Part shown: positions 47,001-58,740 of the stretch, in pieces
How the letters are laid out: each line of letters opens with the position of its first letter
How positions within the stretch are numbered: the stretch's first letter is position 1
Assembly: GCF_032854445.1 (NCBI RefSeq)
Contig: NC_088302.1
Span: forward strand, 11,157,338 to 11,221,337
Reading direction: 5' to 3'
Length of the DNA: 64,000 nt
DNA from: Liolophura sinensis
Taxonomy: Eukaryota > Mollusca > Polyplacophora > Chitonida > Chitonidae
Translations under genes and position numbers: made by a program
Notes under the pieces: model-generated
Database searches by the model: none
What the model was told of the DNA's origin: nothing
Seen by the model: the letters and a program-made list of their open reading frames with translations, nothing else

Positions 47001-48174
47001 GCGTACAGAAACTAGTTATAAATGCCGTTTAATTAAGTGTGATAGTGTTTGCTGAACGTAAGTGTAAAGGTTTATCTGCGATCTTAATAGTTCTACCTGT
47101 ATCAGTAACAATGAACAAGTCAGTATTTCAGTCATTTCGTGCATTTTGTATCACTCATATAACCGAAATATGTTTTTGTCAGCTGCCTGTGTGGATGCCC
47201 TTAAGGACATCATATTCGATACTGCTAAGGCCCTGGAACGAAAACTCCGAAGCGCCAATGATTCATCAAGGCCTTCCAGGTCTTTACAACGCCGGGGCAA
47301 ACCGAAAAGACTTGCTGAGAAAGAAGGGCGTCCAGACAAACGGCCCGATGAACGGCCTGCTCGTGACAGACTGGTGTTTAGCAGCCAAATCAATGTAATA
47401 CCCAGTGATGACGAAGATACCATAAATTCTCGTCCAGATGGTGATTTATTTACCAAGGTGGGTATAAAATGGAGAACAAAAACAAATTAATAATAATAAT
47501 CATACTAATAATAGTAAAATACATATGGGAAACGACGTTAAAAAAGAAGTGCGCATCAGTATAAAAACATTAAAAACTGTATCTTCAAATGAATGCTTCT
47601 TTTTATGTTTTGAAAAATTGGAATTGAAAGCCGGTAAATGCTTGGGTCGTGCGGTTAACCATATTGGCAATATACGTCACTAACGTCAGACCATTGAGGT
47701 CATATCTACATGTTTATGCTGTTACCGTTTTGTTTTCCCTTTAGATTGCTCCAGTAGATGACTGCGAGCCTGTCAGCAGTGCTGCCCAACTGTATGACAT
47801 TGCCGTAAAACTTTCTGACACCGAATCCGCTGACAATGGACTTGAGAGCAACAAAGCCCTTACACCAGACGTTTCCTTCACTGATGCCGACAAAGCCAGT
47901 AAGTAGAGTAGCCCTGAAGCAAGCTAAGGCTGATTTCTCCAAGCCAGTTTTGGGTTAAGATAAAACTTGAAATTATATCAGAAGATTAAATTGTTGTCTC
48001 TGAGTCACTGGTTGGACAGGATTCACCGAGGAAAAAAAAGCACGAATCGTTCATTTCGTTTATTTATTGTTTTTGACAGAACCAGCCAAGAAGTCCTTCG
48101 GAAAAAGAATTCACTCCTTCCTGGGCAGATTGTTCTGCTGCGTCCCAAAGCACGGGCGCAAGTACTTGGATTAA
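44006..48174 (+). CDS. Tandem-array gene, copy 1: unknown 397-aa protein
   Basis: Coding exons: 44015-44087, 44568-44761, 45079-45151, 45311-45387, 45723-45780, 46146-46234, 46516-46621, 47183-47457, 47745-47898 and 48080-48174 (TAA 48172-48174). All introns are GT-AG and all phases agree, giving 398 codons with no internal stop. Protein: acidic N-terminus MAELEEGAKPND; a globular-looking part with VWSGPYLAALGAFPDIS, EPWLRELVCRIHLVD, TGVRGHARGLVSKALLERL and RPQIEFHVFPSTPGFKVP; a basic stretch RRGKPKRLAEKEGRPDKRPD that could be a nuclear signal; an acidic SDDED; and a tail SFGKRIHSFLGRLFCCVPKH with a Cys pair that could be palmitoylated. No signal peptide or membrane helix. I recognise no family. 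Confidence 0.88.
44293..44567. repeat. Intron-1 tandem repeat, about 92-96 bp x 3, unit 1
   Basis: Copies start at TGTTTT near 44293, 44389 and 44481. Each has TTCRCCC or TTCCCCC, a CATTTGTT-like block, a CATCT/CATCC segment and CATATCTTCAT. The third copy runs straight into the exon-2 splice acceptor, so its sequence provides the branch point and pyrimidine tract. The counterpart in unit 2 is at about 54930-55208. Confidence 0.8.
45603..45702 (+). mobile_element. SINE family A, 3' end in intron 4, unit 1
   Basis: TCCGGTTTCCTCCCACCACA, ATGTTGGCCGCCGTTGTTTA and tail AAAACACTGATGAAATTAAT. Present at the same place in unit 2 (56156-56252), so inserted before duplication. Confidence 0.88.
46790..46945 (-). 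mobile_element. SINE family A, 3' part in intron 7, unit 1
   Basis: Minus-oriented TTGATTTGTGTTTTACGTTG, CTCAAGAATATTTCACTTAT, ATCCGCAGGATGTTGGCAGA. Shared with unit 2 (57350-57505). Confidence 0.9.
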
Positions 48175-48659
48175 TAAGTTAAGGAACTGAGGGGGTTGGG
48201 GGTAGGGTGTGGGGCGGGTTGGGTCTGTAGATGGGAGTTAGCTTGGATTGTAAAACTATCGGGATCTGATTGGGGATTTTAGTTTTTATCACTGATTTTA
48301 AAGTTTTTTAATATCTGAAATGAAATAAGTCATTCAGTCGAATGCAAATATGTATATACCTGAATGTGTAAATAGTCCATAGATTCTCGCGTGATTCATC
48401 GCAGCTCTTTTCTTAAAATTCTAAAATGTTTTAATTTTTATGTATATTTTTATATATACATATACATATAACTACCGATATCTTGTTGTGACTATACATA
48501 TATACCACGTCAACATGTGCTACCCTTGGTTTGTTGTCAGCTTTCAATCCAAGACCTGAGATTTCTTTTTTCCATTAATTGTTGTGTCATTTAAGAATAC
48601 CCTTAGCATTACTGTCACTTTACAAATGTCAAGTCACATAATTTTTATAAGTGCAGTAA

Positions 48660-48665
48660 AATAAA
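48660..48665 (+). terminator. Poly(A) signal AATAAA, copy 1
   Basis: Canonical hexamer 486 bases after the stop codon, inside GTAAAATAAATATT, followed by a TGTGCTTT stretch. Identical context in copy 2. Confidence 0.5.
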
Positions 48666-48783
48666 TATTTGTACCAAGGAATGAAAACTGTGCTTTAACA
48701 CATCAGTAATGACACCAATGGCAAGTGAAGTAACTATGTGACCGTTATAAGTAATCCCAGCAGAACTCAAGAAGGTTAGTATC

Positions 48784-49146
48784 TATGTGAATGTTGACGA
48801 AAATAGTTCCAACTACAGTTAAGGGAAATATCTTTGTTAATATTAAGTTGGAAAAGTTGCGAATTCAGTAAGAAAAGTGACAGTGTAAATGCTGAGGAAA
48901 ACAGTCCCGGTTGAAGAAAGAAATGCTGCTCTGTGAATGTTAAGGGAAAAAAATTTGCAAATACAGGAAGGCAAATGGCTGTGTGAATATTGAGCAAAGC
49001 CGTCCCAGTTGTTGAAAGAAATGTCGGTTTGTGAATGTTAAGGGAAAATAGTGACAAATCCAGAAAGGAAAGTGGCTGTGAGAATCTTGAAGAAAACAGT
49101 TGCAGCTGTAGAACAGAAAGTAGCTTGGTGAACGCTACAGGAAACA
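48784..49146. repeat. 49-bp minisatellite, about 8 copies, unit 1
   Basis: A TGTGAATGTT-like start recurs at 48786, 48835, 48884, 48932, 48982, 49030, 49079 and about 49128, spacing 48-50. Copies alternate between two sub-types (a CAGTCCC/GTTGAAGAAAG form and an AATTTGCAAATACAGGAAGG form), hinting at a 98-bp higher-order unit. The open minus-strand frame across it is a by-product. Confidence 0.88.
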
Positions 49147-49429
49147 TTTACAACGGCACTAAGGAATGTATATATCCTATTAGAGCCGTCAAGATATAGT
49201 TCATGGTGTCTAATATTTACATATATATGTTTCTTTATGGCTTCTTGTGTGGATCAGTGTCACGAGGAGAGTAAATTCGTGTATGAGCACGTATCTGGTA
49301 ACTGCGCATGCTCCTAGTAGTCTCTCAAATGATTTCTTGGTTGTTCATGTCTGTGTCTGTATATCTCACAATCTGAACACGCCGGTTTTTGTGTTATGCT
49401 GATGTGGTGGTTTATCTCTTCACGCAGGA

Positions 49430-50010
49430 AGTGGTCTATGTCTGGTGATCTCGTATAACGTGATTTATGTCGGTGATCCGGTATAAAGTCTCAAGTGATA
49501 TTCTGATATGAGAGGTGGTTTGTTTCTGGTAATGGACTCATCGGGTAGTTTATTTCTGGTGATCTCATATAAAGTGGTTTATGTCTGGTGATCTCGTATG
49601 AAGTGGCGTATGTCTGGTTATTTTCTCATGTAAAGTGGCTTACACGTATGTCCAGTGACCTCATTTAAAGTGTTTTATGTCTGGTGATCTCATATAAAGT
49701 GGTTTATGTCTGGTGATCTCATATAAAGTGGTTTATGTCTGGTGATCTCATTAAAGTGGCTTATGTCTGATTATTTTCTCATGTAAAGATGCTTACACGT
49801 ATGTCCAGTGACCTCATTTAAAGTGTTTTATGTCTGGTGATCTCATATAAAGTGGTTTATGTCTGGTGATCTCATATAAAGTGGTTTATGTCTGGTGATC
49901 TTCTCATGTAAAGTGGTTTACACGTATATCCGGTGATCTCGTATGAAGTGGTTTATGTCTGGTGATCTCGTATGAAGTGGTGTATGTCTTGAGATCTCGT
50001 ATGAAGTGCT
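49430..50010. repeat. 29-bp minisatellite, unit 1
   Basis: Repeats of AGTGGTTTATGTCTGGTGAT plus CTCATATAA, mixed with variants CTCGTATGA and TTCTCATGTAA and a longer TTACACGTATGTCC insert that itself recurs. The unit 2 array is shorter by roughly 150 bases. Confidence 0.9.
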
Positions 50011-51424
50011 CTTTGTGTTTTAGGCATATGATGCAGCCTTTTGTGGTATATTAAGTCTACATTGTATGTTATCAGATCTGTATAAGAGCAAAAGTCATGG
50101 CCTAACGATGATTAGGCCTACACTTCGTCAATGTTGGAATTGTACCACGGTGACAGAGTAGTACTTTTATCGTCGTATTAACACGTGTGTGTCATATACA
50201 AATACATGTTGTTGTTTTTTTTTAATATTAGTTTTTATTTGTTACTTAAGTTTGCACATGTTGGCGCTGTAGGGTTAGGTAAAGTGATTATCTATCTGAA
50301 CACGCGTATGTCAGGATTTCAGTGTCTTCTATCTAGTATAGCGCTTTGCTGGTAATGTGCTTTCATGTGTACTGGGATTTGTACACTTTATCAAAGGATT
50401 TTATATTTTGTTTTTGTGTATCATTGGAGGCGGAAGTGATGGGTCTGGGACATAGTATTGATGGGCTTATTCATGAGTCAATGTACACTAGAGTGTGTGT
50501 GACAAAGCAGCTGCAGGTGTCTTTCTTTGCATGGATAACAGGAGGCTGAGGTATGGCGGTACATTCACATAGTTACTTCCCTTGCCACATGTCCAGAAAC
50601 CGAGTATTCTACAAACCAAACGTACGGTATATGATATAGCAGATGCATACAAATCCGGAATTATCCAAACCAACTGTAACAATGTATATGGCACATTATA
50701 TTACTTGTGTACAAGCCAGCTAATATCCAGATCAAAACTGTTGTATGTTATGCATAATAGTACATACATACAAGCCAAGTTATATTGAAACCAGAGGTAA
50801 TGTATTTGTCACACAATACTACACCTTTGCAAACCAAATATTATCCGATCCAAAAGTAAAGGTTCTGATACAGAAATGCACAACCATCAGTATTGTATAT
50901 GCTAAGTAATACCGCATATATACATGCGCTTTTAAAAACATCATTAAAATCTCTTGACTACTTTCCTTGGTCATAATATTTTGTTTTAATGTGTGTTAAG
51001 ATTTCTTAGTAGAAACTTTCTTGCCTTGTCATCTTTCTTTTTTTCTTGTTTTTGCCATGCCCATGGAAATTGTTTTCGGTTAAACAAAATCTGTATATTT
51101 CTGGTAACTTTGTCATTATTTTTTTTACAATCTGCAATGTCTGACAAGCCAGGGGTTAGAACCGACATTATTTTACCACTCTCTGTTATAGGGTTTACAA
51201 ATAAAGTAACCGCATGAAATAGCAGGATTTAAACCCAATATATGTTACACTATTTAACAACAAGCCAAATTATTATATCTGTATACAAACTGTATTTGAC
51301 GTGTATGTAATGGACGACAATAAAATTACAATAAATGAAAACCGTTTCGTAGTTTTCTTTCTGTAGAAAGTTTGTATGGTTACTTTACCGCGTTAATATA
51401 AGTTCTTTTAAACCTTCTAAAACC

Positions 51425-51550
51425 GGGCTGGGACAGGTGGAAGATCTGTAAGGTTTCCTCTTATTCCACAAGGTGCAAATGGAGTCCTAATCAGGATTGG
51501 ACCAACGACCATCCGCAGATTGCTGACAGACCTTACGGGAAGGTAGTTCA
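51425..51550 (-). mobile_element. SINE family A, degraded, unit 1
   Basis: ACGACCATCCGCAGATTGCT and GACAGACCTTACGGGAAGG match the family body on the minus strand. Duplicate at 61787-61912. Confidence 0.6.
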
Positions 51551-53324
51551 AAGATGCGCTGCTTTCGGATGGGTATATTGACTATGATAGTGTCCCGTTA
51601 TCATGTGTGTCCTGGAAACACTTGATCTCCATGACGCCATTGATAATACTTCTGCAACTGTACTGTTTTGTATTGCTTAAGTGTATTATTGCTTAAACTG
51701 CACCAATATACACTGAGCAAGATAAACGGCTCGCGGCATTCATAAACGGATGCATCAGTGTTAAAAGACAATATGAGGAATACATATTAATTTTGATTGT
51801 GATCTTCACGGAGCTGTAGACGTCAGTTGATCAATACGTATACCTACATGTATACCTGGGACTGATTCAACAAAGCCAATTTTGACTGCTTATACATAAA
51901 ACTTGCGCTGCTCCCTCTGCAAAGATTCTAACTCGAACGTCTTTGATTTGTTCAACATTTGAAGTAATTTCTGTGTATATTCTTTATAAATTGTCAGATT
52001 AATCTTGAAATTTTCGATTTGAATTTGGTGGATACTGATTTTTCATTTGTTCATGAGTAGTGTATTTCATTGTCCAATATAATTACATGTAAGTACGTAA
52101 GTATAGTATGGTACGTACCTAACACGTGTTTTGGTTGGATGATTTCTACATGTTAAATAAGCATAGTAGAATATCTAATATGTTTTTGGCGCGTTTGTTG
52201 GATGTCTAACACATTCCGTTTATTAAGATGATAGCTCTAGCGATTTAATGGATGCTATTGCAAAAAAAAGATTAAGTTATCTGCATGATATATTCATAAG
52301 CACACATGTAGGAGTTTTGACAACCTGAGGCTAGTATCGCTAGATGGTATGTATTCATGTATGTGTCTGTACTGCTTCTAGGCTATATGGAATACGACAA
52401 TCTCAACTGTCTGCCTTCAATACATTTAAATCTGTGAGAAATGATACTCTTAACGTGGTATCACCGTATACGTAACGTTTTATTATACCAGTAACTCTTA
52501 TGATGTTTGAGACAATGACTGTTAGATGGTGTGTTTAGTTGGAAATGATATGGTCTTTTGTCTCAAGTTGCAAAGGTTCTGTAAGCGAGTTGAAACATGC
52601 GATGTTTATGTATATGATGTGCAAATACATGTGGTAAGTTTTATTGATTTCATCTATGTTCTTGTAGAAACACATACAGTGATATTGTGTTACTTGTTCG
52701 TATAAGCAATGTTGGAAGACTTTGGCACAAAAAAGTTTACATTTGTGCTGTTACTATCCGTTCTTTTCATTTATGGCATGGCGTTTGTATAAATGGGATA
52801 ATTTTGCTGGAAGGATACGAAACTAATACGCCTGTCCTTTGCAAAATGCATCCTTTTAATGTAATTTTAAAGTCGCTTTCAGAATCAATTCACGGTGGTA
52901 TCTCCTTGTAACAGCCCGGTCATGTATTTTCAGTGCTGCATGGAGTCACAGTATACCGACAGTGGGTCAACTAGGACCTTGTCTCTCCTCCAGTATATGC
53001 AGAGCATCTATCCAAGGAAGTACGAATGTTGTGGACTTTACAGTGTTAGTGCTTAAAATCCCATTCATGACTTCCGGTATTGGAATGGAAGTTTAACCTC
53101 GAAATACGTGCAATTATAGAAAGCTTGCTACATTGACACTTGATGGTCCATTTCACAAGGCCAGTTCTGACGTAAGCGAACATTTGAAATGCGACATTGC
53201 AAAATATTTGAAGGATTTAAAATCAATAGTTTGACAACCTCATGAATGTTATCTTAAGAGAAATGTGCCAAAATTTCCACTGCATCATTGCGATCTCAGT
53301 AAGTTGGTTCATCTCACCTTGGTT

Positions 53325-53445
53325 TCCTCTCTGGTCAAACGTGGGAAGGTTTGTCAACATCCTCTGTGGATCGTAGTACGTTTCCCCACGGCTCTGTCCG
53401 GTTTCCTCCCAACTTAACGTAAAGTTAATGTATCACATACATAAA
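53325..53445 (+). mobile_element. SINE family A remnant, unit 2 start
   Basis: CCTCTCTGGTCAAACGTGGG, CCCCACGGCTCTGTCCGGTT, then a tail shorter than in unit 1 and unit 3. Confidence 0.75.
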
Positions 53446-53844
53446 TTTTTTCACATCCAGTAACAACTGAGCATTGTCAAGAGGCTTCAATTTTGAAAGT
53501 AATCTATATACTGATCTCAGAAATCAGATTTCTCATATTAATTGTTTCGGGGTATCGCTTTTCTTTTTCTTTTTCTTTTTTTTTTTTTTGGCAGGGGGAG
53601 GACGGAGGAATGGGTAGATTAATTGCTTTGACGAAGGGTCGGATCCGAAGCCCCTGTACGTGATATAGATGAAGTTTGGGGGAGAAGTGAGAAACAACCA
53701 ATCAAATGAATAAAACACCAATCAAAGTCCATTTATATTGCTAATCTGAACAACTTTGGTAACGTACATGTAATTCTGCCTGTTATGTACATTCATGAGA
53801 GCTACTCAAATTACAAACAAGTCTTTTATTGACTGTACTTTTCA

Positions 53845-53958
53845 GGTCGCCTGGTTAATTTCCGTGTTTCAAACGTCATATCGGTCTCTGTGTTCGTCAT
53901 GTCTTATGTTGACGTTCTTTACAGACGGCTCGCTACACATGCGTGCCAATAAAAAGTG
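53845..53958 (+). promoter_or_regulatory. Promoter/first-exon module 1, unit 2 (CRE lost)
   Basis: Counterpart of 43230-43387. An internal deletion and substitutions (TCTCTGTGTTCGTCATGTC) remove the palindromic CRE. The donor reads AAAGTG/GTAGGA (exon end 53958), weaker than the GTAAGA of unit 1. This module may be inactive. Confidence 0.5.
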
Positions 53959-54339
53959 GTAGGATTTTTAACCCTGACCTGCGCTTCACAAGTTACTCAA
54001 TATATATTTATTCCACTTGCATAGCAAAAAGAGTTCAGTCATTCCGTTTCATTCAGTCCTGGTATATATTCATGTGACACTGATGCCTTAGTATATGCCT
54101 GTAAGCTTTACTTACATGATGTTTCGGGTCAAACGTACTTTTCTTCTATTTCCATTGAACCTTTCCAATTTTTCACAAATAAAAGACAAGCCAGAGTATT
54201 TTTTGTAATTCTCCAGTTTGCCAATATGTCTATGTAACCATTCACCCATCTATCCTTGGCTGCATCGTACGCTCTTCAAGATTAACTTCACACTCTCCCT
54301 GCTATCACTGAACCGCCATCAGTTCTTGTGTACTCATAC

Positions 54340-54488
54340 GTAAGTCTCTTCGGGCCTTGTCGTTAAACTCCGTGACTGTAACGTCACGACCATTTCCGTG
54401 TGTGACGTCATTTCATTATTCGTTGTTTATGGCAACGTCACTTCGAATATTGACGTCCTTCAAGTGACGAATTCGTTGCATCAAAGTG
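54340..54488 (+). promoter_or_regulatory. Promoter/first-exon module 2, unit 2
   Basis: Near-identical to module 2 of unit 1: CCGTGACTGTAACGTCACGA, CRE TGACGTCA at 54403-54410, AACGTCAC, TGACGTCC, and donor AAAGTG/GTAAGT (exon end 54488). Confidence 0.6.
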
Positions 54489-54639
54489 GTAAGTGTAATA
54501 ACTGTGTGTAGAGTACTTCTCATCCTAAACATAAATGTTATTAATTTCCAAGTCCCAGTTCTAGTAATTGCACGATGTTATTTTTGCCGGCGTTAAGTTT
54601 TAATCCTATTACACGATATGTGATGTTTTTTATTTCCAG

Positions 54640-57600
54640 GTTTATCAAATGGCGGAATTAGACAAGGGCACAAAGCCCGATGATGTAGGCGATCACGCCC
54701 AGTACAGCAAATCTGAGGATGGTAAGTAACCGTTTTCGTTGCGAGAACCCTTTCATAAAATAGCCATGTATTAATTGCGTCGCATTTAAGGTGTTTTCCT
54801 TCATTTGCTTGCATATTCTTGTGTATTCTTGTGAAACCCATTTGTTAAATTATAAAGTTGCGTTTTTGATGTACTTTACGGTCCATTTTTTTAACTGCTT
54901 CTCATCCCATCACCACAGGGTCCAACACATGTATGTTTTTTTGTTTTCACCCGCGTCCATTTGATTAATGGCCCCTCATCTCGGCATATCCAATTATCTA
55001 CCATGTCTTCATTCCTGTGTGCACGTATACTGTTTTGTCTTCCCCCATCCATTTGTTATATGGCTCCTCATCTGAAGATGTCCATTTATCTGCCATATCT
55101 TCATCTCTGCATGCATGTATATTGTTTTGCCTTCACCCGTCCATCTATTTATTTTTGCCCATCCCGACATGCCCAATTCACTGTCATGTCTAAATCCGCT
55201 ATATTCAGATTTGCTAGCGGAATACGAAGCTGAACCTTTGGGATACACTCCAATCTTCACCACTGTTTGGTCTGGCCCTTACCTGGCAGCTCTGGGAGCA
55301 TTCCCTGATATCTCAGACCTTTCCCTGGAGGCCAAGATCTGGAACCCCAAAGGGCTTCTGCCAACTTCCGTCCTACGGCCGGAAGAGGCCAAACTGATGG
55401 AGGTAATTTTGATAAGGCGATCTTTATTGGTATACTGCGCTTTCCCATTTTTTTTGTTGGCCTATAAATGTTTTCCGATAGAATTTCTATTGTTTCTACG
55501 GCTTTAGCCAAACAGTGTAAATGACATGTTATAAGTTATCCTTTCATAAAATCTGTATATAGTCCTCTTGGGTAAACTCTCCAGCGCATATGTACTAGTG
55601 GCATTGTTTGGTATTTGTTTGCTCTTTTAGGTGGAACCTTGGCTAAGGGAACTTGTCTGCAGAATTCACTTAGTCGATCGAAAACCAGACGGCGGAACAT
55701 ACAGTAAGTGGCTGACTTTATTATGTTCAGAGAGATGTTAAGTCTCCAATACTCATAATACCTATATACTTAGCTCATCTGTCCATCAATAGTTTAGTAC
55801 ATGATTTTCCCTGTTAAGAAAGGTGCATTCCACGCCCTAAAGCTGCGTGTTGTTTACTTCAGCCTACTTCACCACGGTGTTTGCGAAGTTGCCAGAAACG
55901 GGTGACAAAATTGTGGAGCCCACAAGAGACGGACCCCGTGTAAGTACTACACAGACAACTCACCATCTGGTTTACGATGTCTAACACATTTGAAAAGAGA
56001 CAATGATTTGATTACTCGAATGAAGATAACGACGAAACAGAGCATGAATGTAATTATTGCACAATTGAGTATTTTGTGAAATGAGTTCATTTCATAAATA
56101 TTTTTCTGCAGACCTATATGCTGTTGTTTATGGATGCATTGATATAACAGAGTTTGCCCGGTTTCCTCCCACCACAATGTTGGCCGCCATTGTTTAAGTG
56201 AAATAGTACTGAGTAGGGCGTTAAACACTGATGAAATTAATGAATAAATAATAGACAGTTTTCATATTTACAGCCACTGATTGAAGCCAACAATATCCGA
56301 GTGGACTTTGAGAAATGCCCCATTGTTGACAGTAAGTTGTTTATTCGCAAACCGTACAAGTTGAATCTGTTGCTGATTATTAGAGGTAACGTTCGTGCGT
56401 GTTGAAATTATTAGGATAATAATACGAAAGTTATTTTGATGATGATGATGGTAATAATGAAAATATAAGCTGACCACATCAGTTAATGACACCTAATGAT
56501 GATAATGGCATGTAAATATTGGGGAAAACAACATTACAAATCAAGATGATAATTTATAGTATCAAGAAATTATACGTTACGTTACAGATTTTTAACTCTA
56601 AACCATTCAAGCATGTCCATGGCTTCATTTTGCCTTCAAATTGTTAACGATGATTCCAGATCAAGTTGAGGTATTCTTTTGTAATTTAGCCACTGGTGTC
56701 CGGGGTCATGCCAGAGGACTTGTTTCAAAGGCCCTTCTGGAGAGGTTGGATGGGACGGAGCACTTTGGGGAACATAAGGTAGGTGCGCAAAACTGAAGTG
56801 ACGTCGCTGAATATCTCCTCTTGTGTGTGACTGATATTATCAACTTTCCTTGTCCTTATCTTCCGATTATGGCCATTTTCGTGTTGGGAAACTGCAATGA
56901 TTCTTAGCTCTACTGGTATACTAAATGTCCTGTCTAAAGATAGGCTGGAAGTTATATTGGATAAAAGATAACATATCTGACGTTTTTGGATGTGCTGTGC
57001 CTTTGCTGTAGCTTTGCTGTACTTGACGTACAGATTTGACATAAAGCCTTTCCCTTGATTTCTGTTGAAGGTGGGTTCCTACAGAAGACCCCAGATCGAG
57101 TTCCACGTGTTCCCATCTACCCTGGGGTTTAAAGTCCCCGCTGATTTTCTGCCTCCACAACTCGATGGTATCAATGGTAAGTCTGAGCTTTACTGTATGT
57201 CTTTTTATCCATGTGAATGTTTTTTAATCTTCATCAGTTCTCCATATTTCGCACAAATACAATTGTCACTTTTATATTGTTATTTTATACTGCTGTGCAG
57301 ATATGTCATCTATTATAAAGCCTGCTAAATAATACAAGATGTATTTTTTTATTTATTTTGTTTGATTTGTGTTTTACGTTGTGCTCAAGAATATTTCACT
57401 TATACGACGGCGGTCAGCGTTATGGCGGAAAGAAACCGAGCAGAGCCCGTGCCAAACCCACCACCATCCGCAGGATGTTGGCAGACCTTCCCACCAATTG
57501 ATAAGCCATTCTCATGTCTACAAATATCTACGGTCAAACGGTCAGGGTACATAAAGCGTACAGAAACTAGTTGTAAATGCCGTTCAATTAAGTATGATAG

Positions 57601-58740
57601 TGTTTGCTGAACGTAAGTGTAAAGGTTTATCTGCGATCTTAATAGTTCTACCTGTATCAGTAACAATGAACAAGTCAGTATTTCAGTCATTTCGTGCATT
57701 TTGTATCACTCATATAACCGAAATATGTTTTTGTCAGCTGCCTGTGTGGATGCCCTTAAGGACATCATATTCGATACTGCTAAGGCCCTGGAACGAAAAC
57801 TCCGAAGCGCCAATGATTCATCAAGGCCTTCCAGGTCTTTACAACGCCGGGGCAAACCGAAAAGACTTGCTGAGAAAGAAGGGCGTCCAGACAAACGGCC
57901 CGATGAACGGCCTGCTCGTGACAGACTGGTGTTTAGCAGCCAAATCAATGTAATACCCAGTGATGACGAAGATACCATAAATTCTCGTCCAGATGGTGAT
58001 TTATTTACCAAGGTGGGTATAAAATGGAGAACAAAAACAAATTAATAATAATAATCATACTAATAATAGTAAAATACATATGGGAAACGACGTTAAATAT
58101 GAAGTACGCATCAGTGTAAAAAACATTAAAAACTGTATCTTTAAATGAATGCTTCTTTTTATGTTTTGAAAAATTGGAATTGAAAGCTGGTAAATGCTTG
58201 GGTCGTGCGGTTAACCATATTGGTAATATACGTCACTAACGTCAGATCATTGAGGTCATATCTACATGTTAATGCTGTTACCGTTTTGTTTTCCCTCTGT
58301 TTTAATATAGATTGCTCCAGTAGATGACTGCGAGCCTGTCAGCAGTGCTGCCCAACTGCATGACATTGTCGCAAAACTTTCTGACACCGAATCCGCTGAC
58401 ACTGGACTTGAGAGCAACAAAGCCGTTACACCAGACGTTTCCTTCACTGATGCCGACAAAGCCAGTAAGTAGAGTAGCCCTGAAGCAAGCTAAGGCTGAT
58501 TTCTCCAAGCCAGTTTTGGGTTAAAATAAAACTTGAAATTATATCAGAAGATTAAATTGTTGTCTCTGAGTCACTGGTTGGACAGGATTCACCGAGGAAA
58601 AAAAAGCACGAATCGTTCATTTCGTTTATTTATTGTTTTTGACAGAACCAGCCAAGAAGTCCTTCGGCAAAAGAATTCACTCCTTCCTGGGCAGATTGTT
58701 CTGCTGCGTCCCAAAGCACGGGCGCAAGTACTTGGATTAA
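54640..58740 (+). CDS. Tandem-array gene, copy 2: unknown 397-aa protein
   Basis: Coding exons: 54649-54721, 55209-55402, 55631-55703, 55863-55939, 56274-56331, 56690-56778, 57071-57176, 57738-58012, 58311-58464 and 58646-58740 (TAA 58738-58740). Every exon has the same length and phase as in copy 1, with no stop or frameshift, so both look functional. By eye the proteins differ at about 22 residues: five in exon 1 (such as Glu/Lys, Ile/Lys), six in exon 2, two each in exons 3, 5 and 7, five in exon 9, none in exon 8 or 10. Intron 8 ends with a short extra CTGTTTTAATATAG-like acceptor region. Family unknown; see copy 1 for the protein layout. Confidence 0.88.
54930..55208. repeat. Intron-1 tandem repeat x 3, unit 2
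   Basis: Same three-copy block as in unit 1, again running up to the exon-2 acceptor. Confidence 0.8.
56156..56252 (+). mobile_element. SINE family A, 3' end in intron 4, unit 2
   Basis: Same insertion as 45603-45702. Confidence 0.88.
57350..57505 (-). mobile_element. SINE family A, 3' part in intron 7, unit 2
   Basis: Same insertion as 46790-46945. Confidence 0.9.

Larger units (their letters stand above)
41590..52354 (+). repeat. Tandem array unit 1 (about 10.77 kb)
   Basis: A segmental unit carrying one complete gene and its flanks. Similarity to the next unit begins around the TCTAGGCTATATSGAATACG block (near 41607, 52378 and 62762). Gene bodies match nearly base for base: start codons are offset by 10634 and stop codons by 10566, the difference being small intron indels. 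Boundaries are hand estimates within about 50 bases. Confidence 0.93.
48175..52354. other. 3' flank of copy 1: UTR, minisatellites, spacer
   Basis: Holds a poly(A) signal at 48660, two minisatellites and a degraded minus-oriented SINE family A piece (51425-51550). A second AATAAA occurs at 51319-51324. I see no additional gene; the short open frames are not conserved as proteins beyond the DNA identity of the two units. Confidence 0.7.

Noticed and set aside
47151-47456. Minus-strand 101-residue frame, identical in both units
   Set aside because: Antisense of exon 8; its identity merely reflects the identical DNA of that exon.
48776-49147. 123-residue minus-strand open frame
   Set aside because: It lies entirely in the 49-bp minisatellite; its repetitive Leu/Phe/Ser sequence follows from the DNA repeat.
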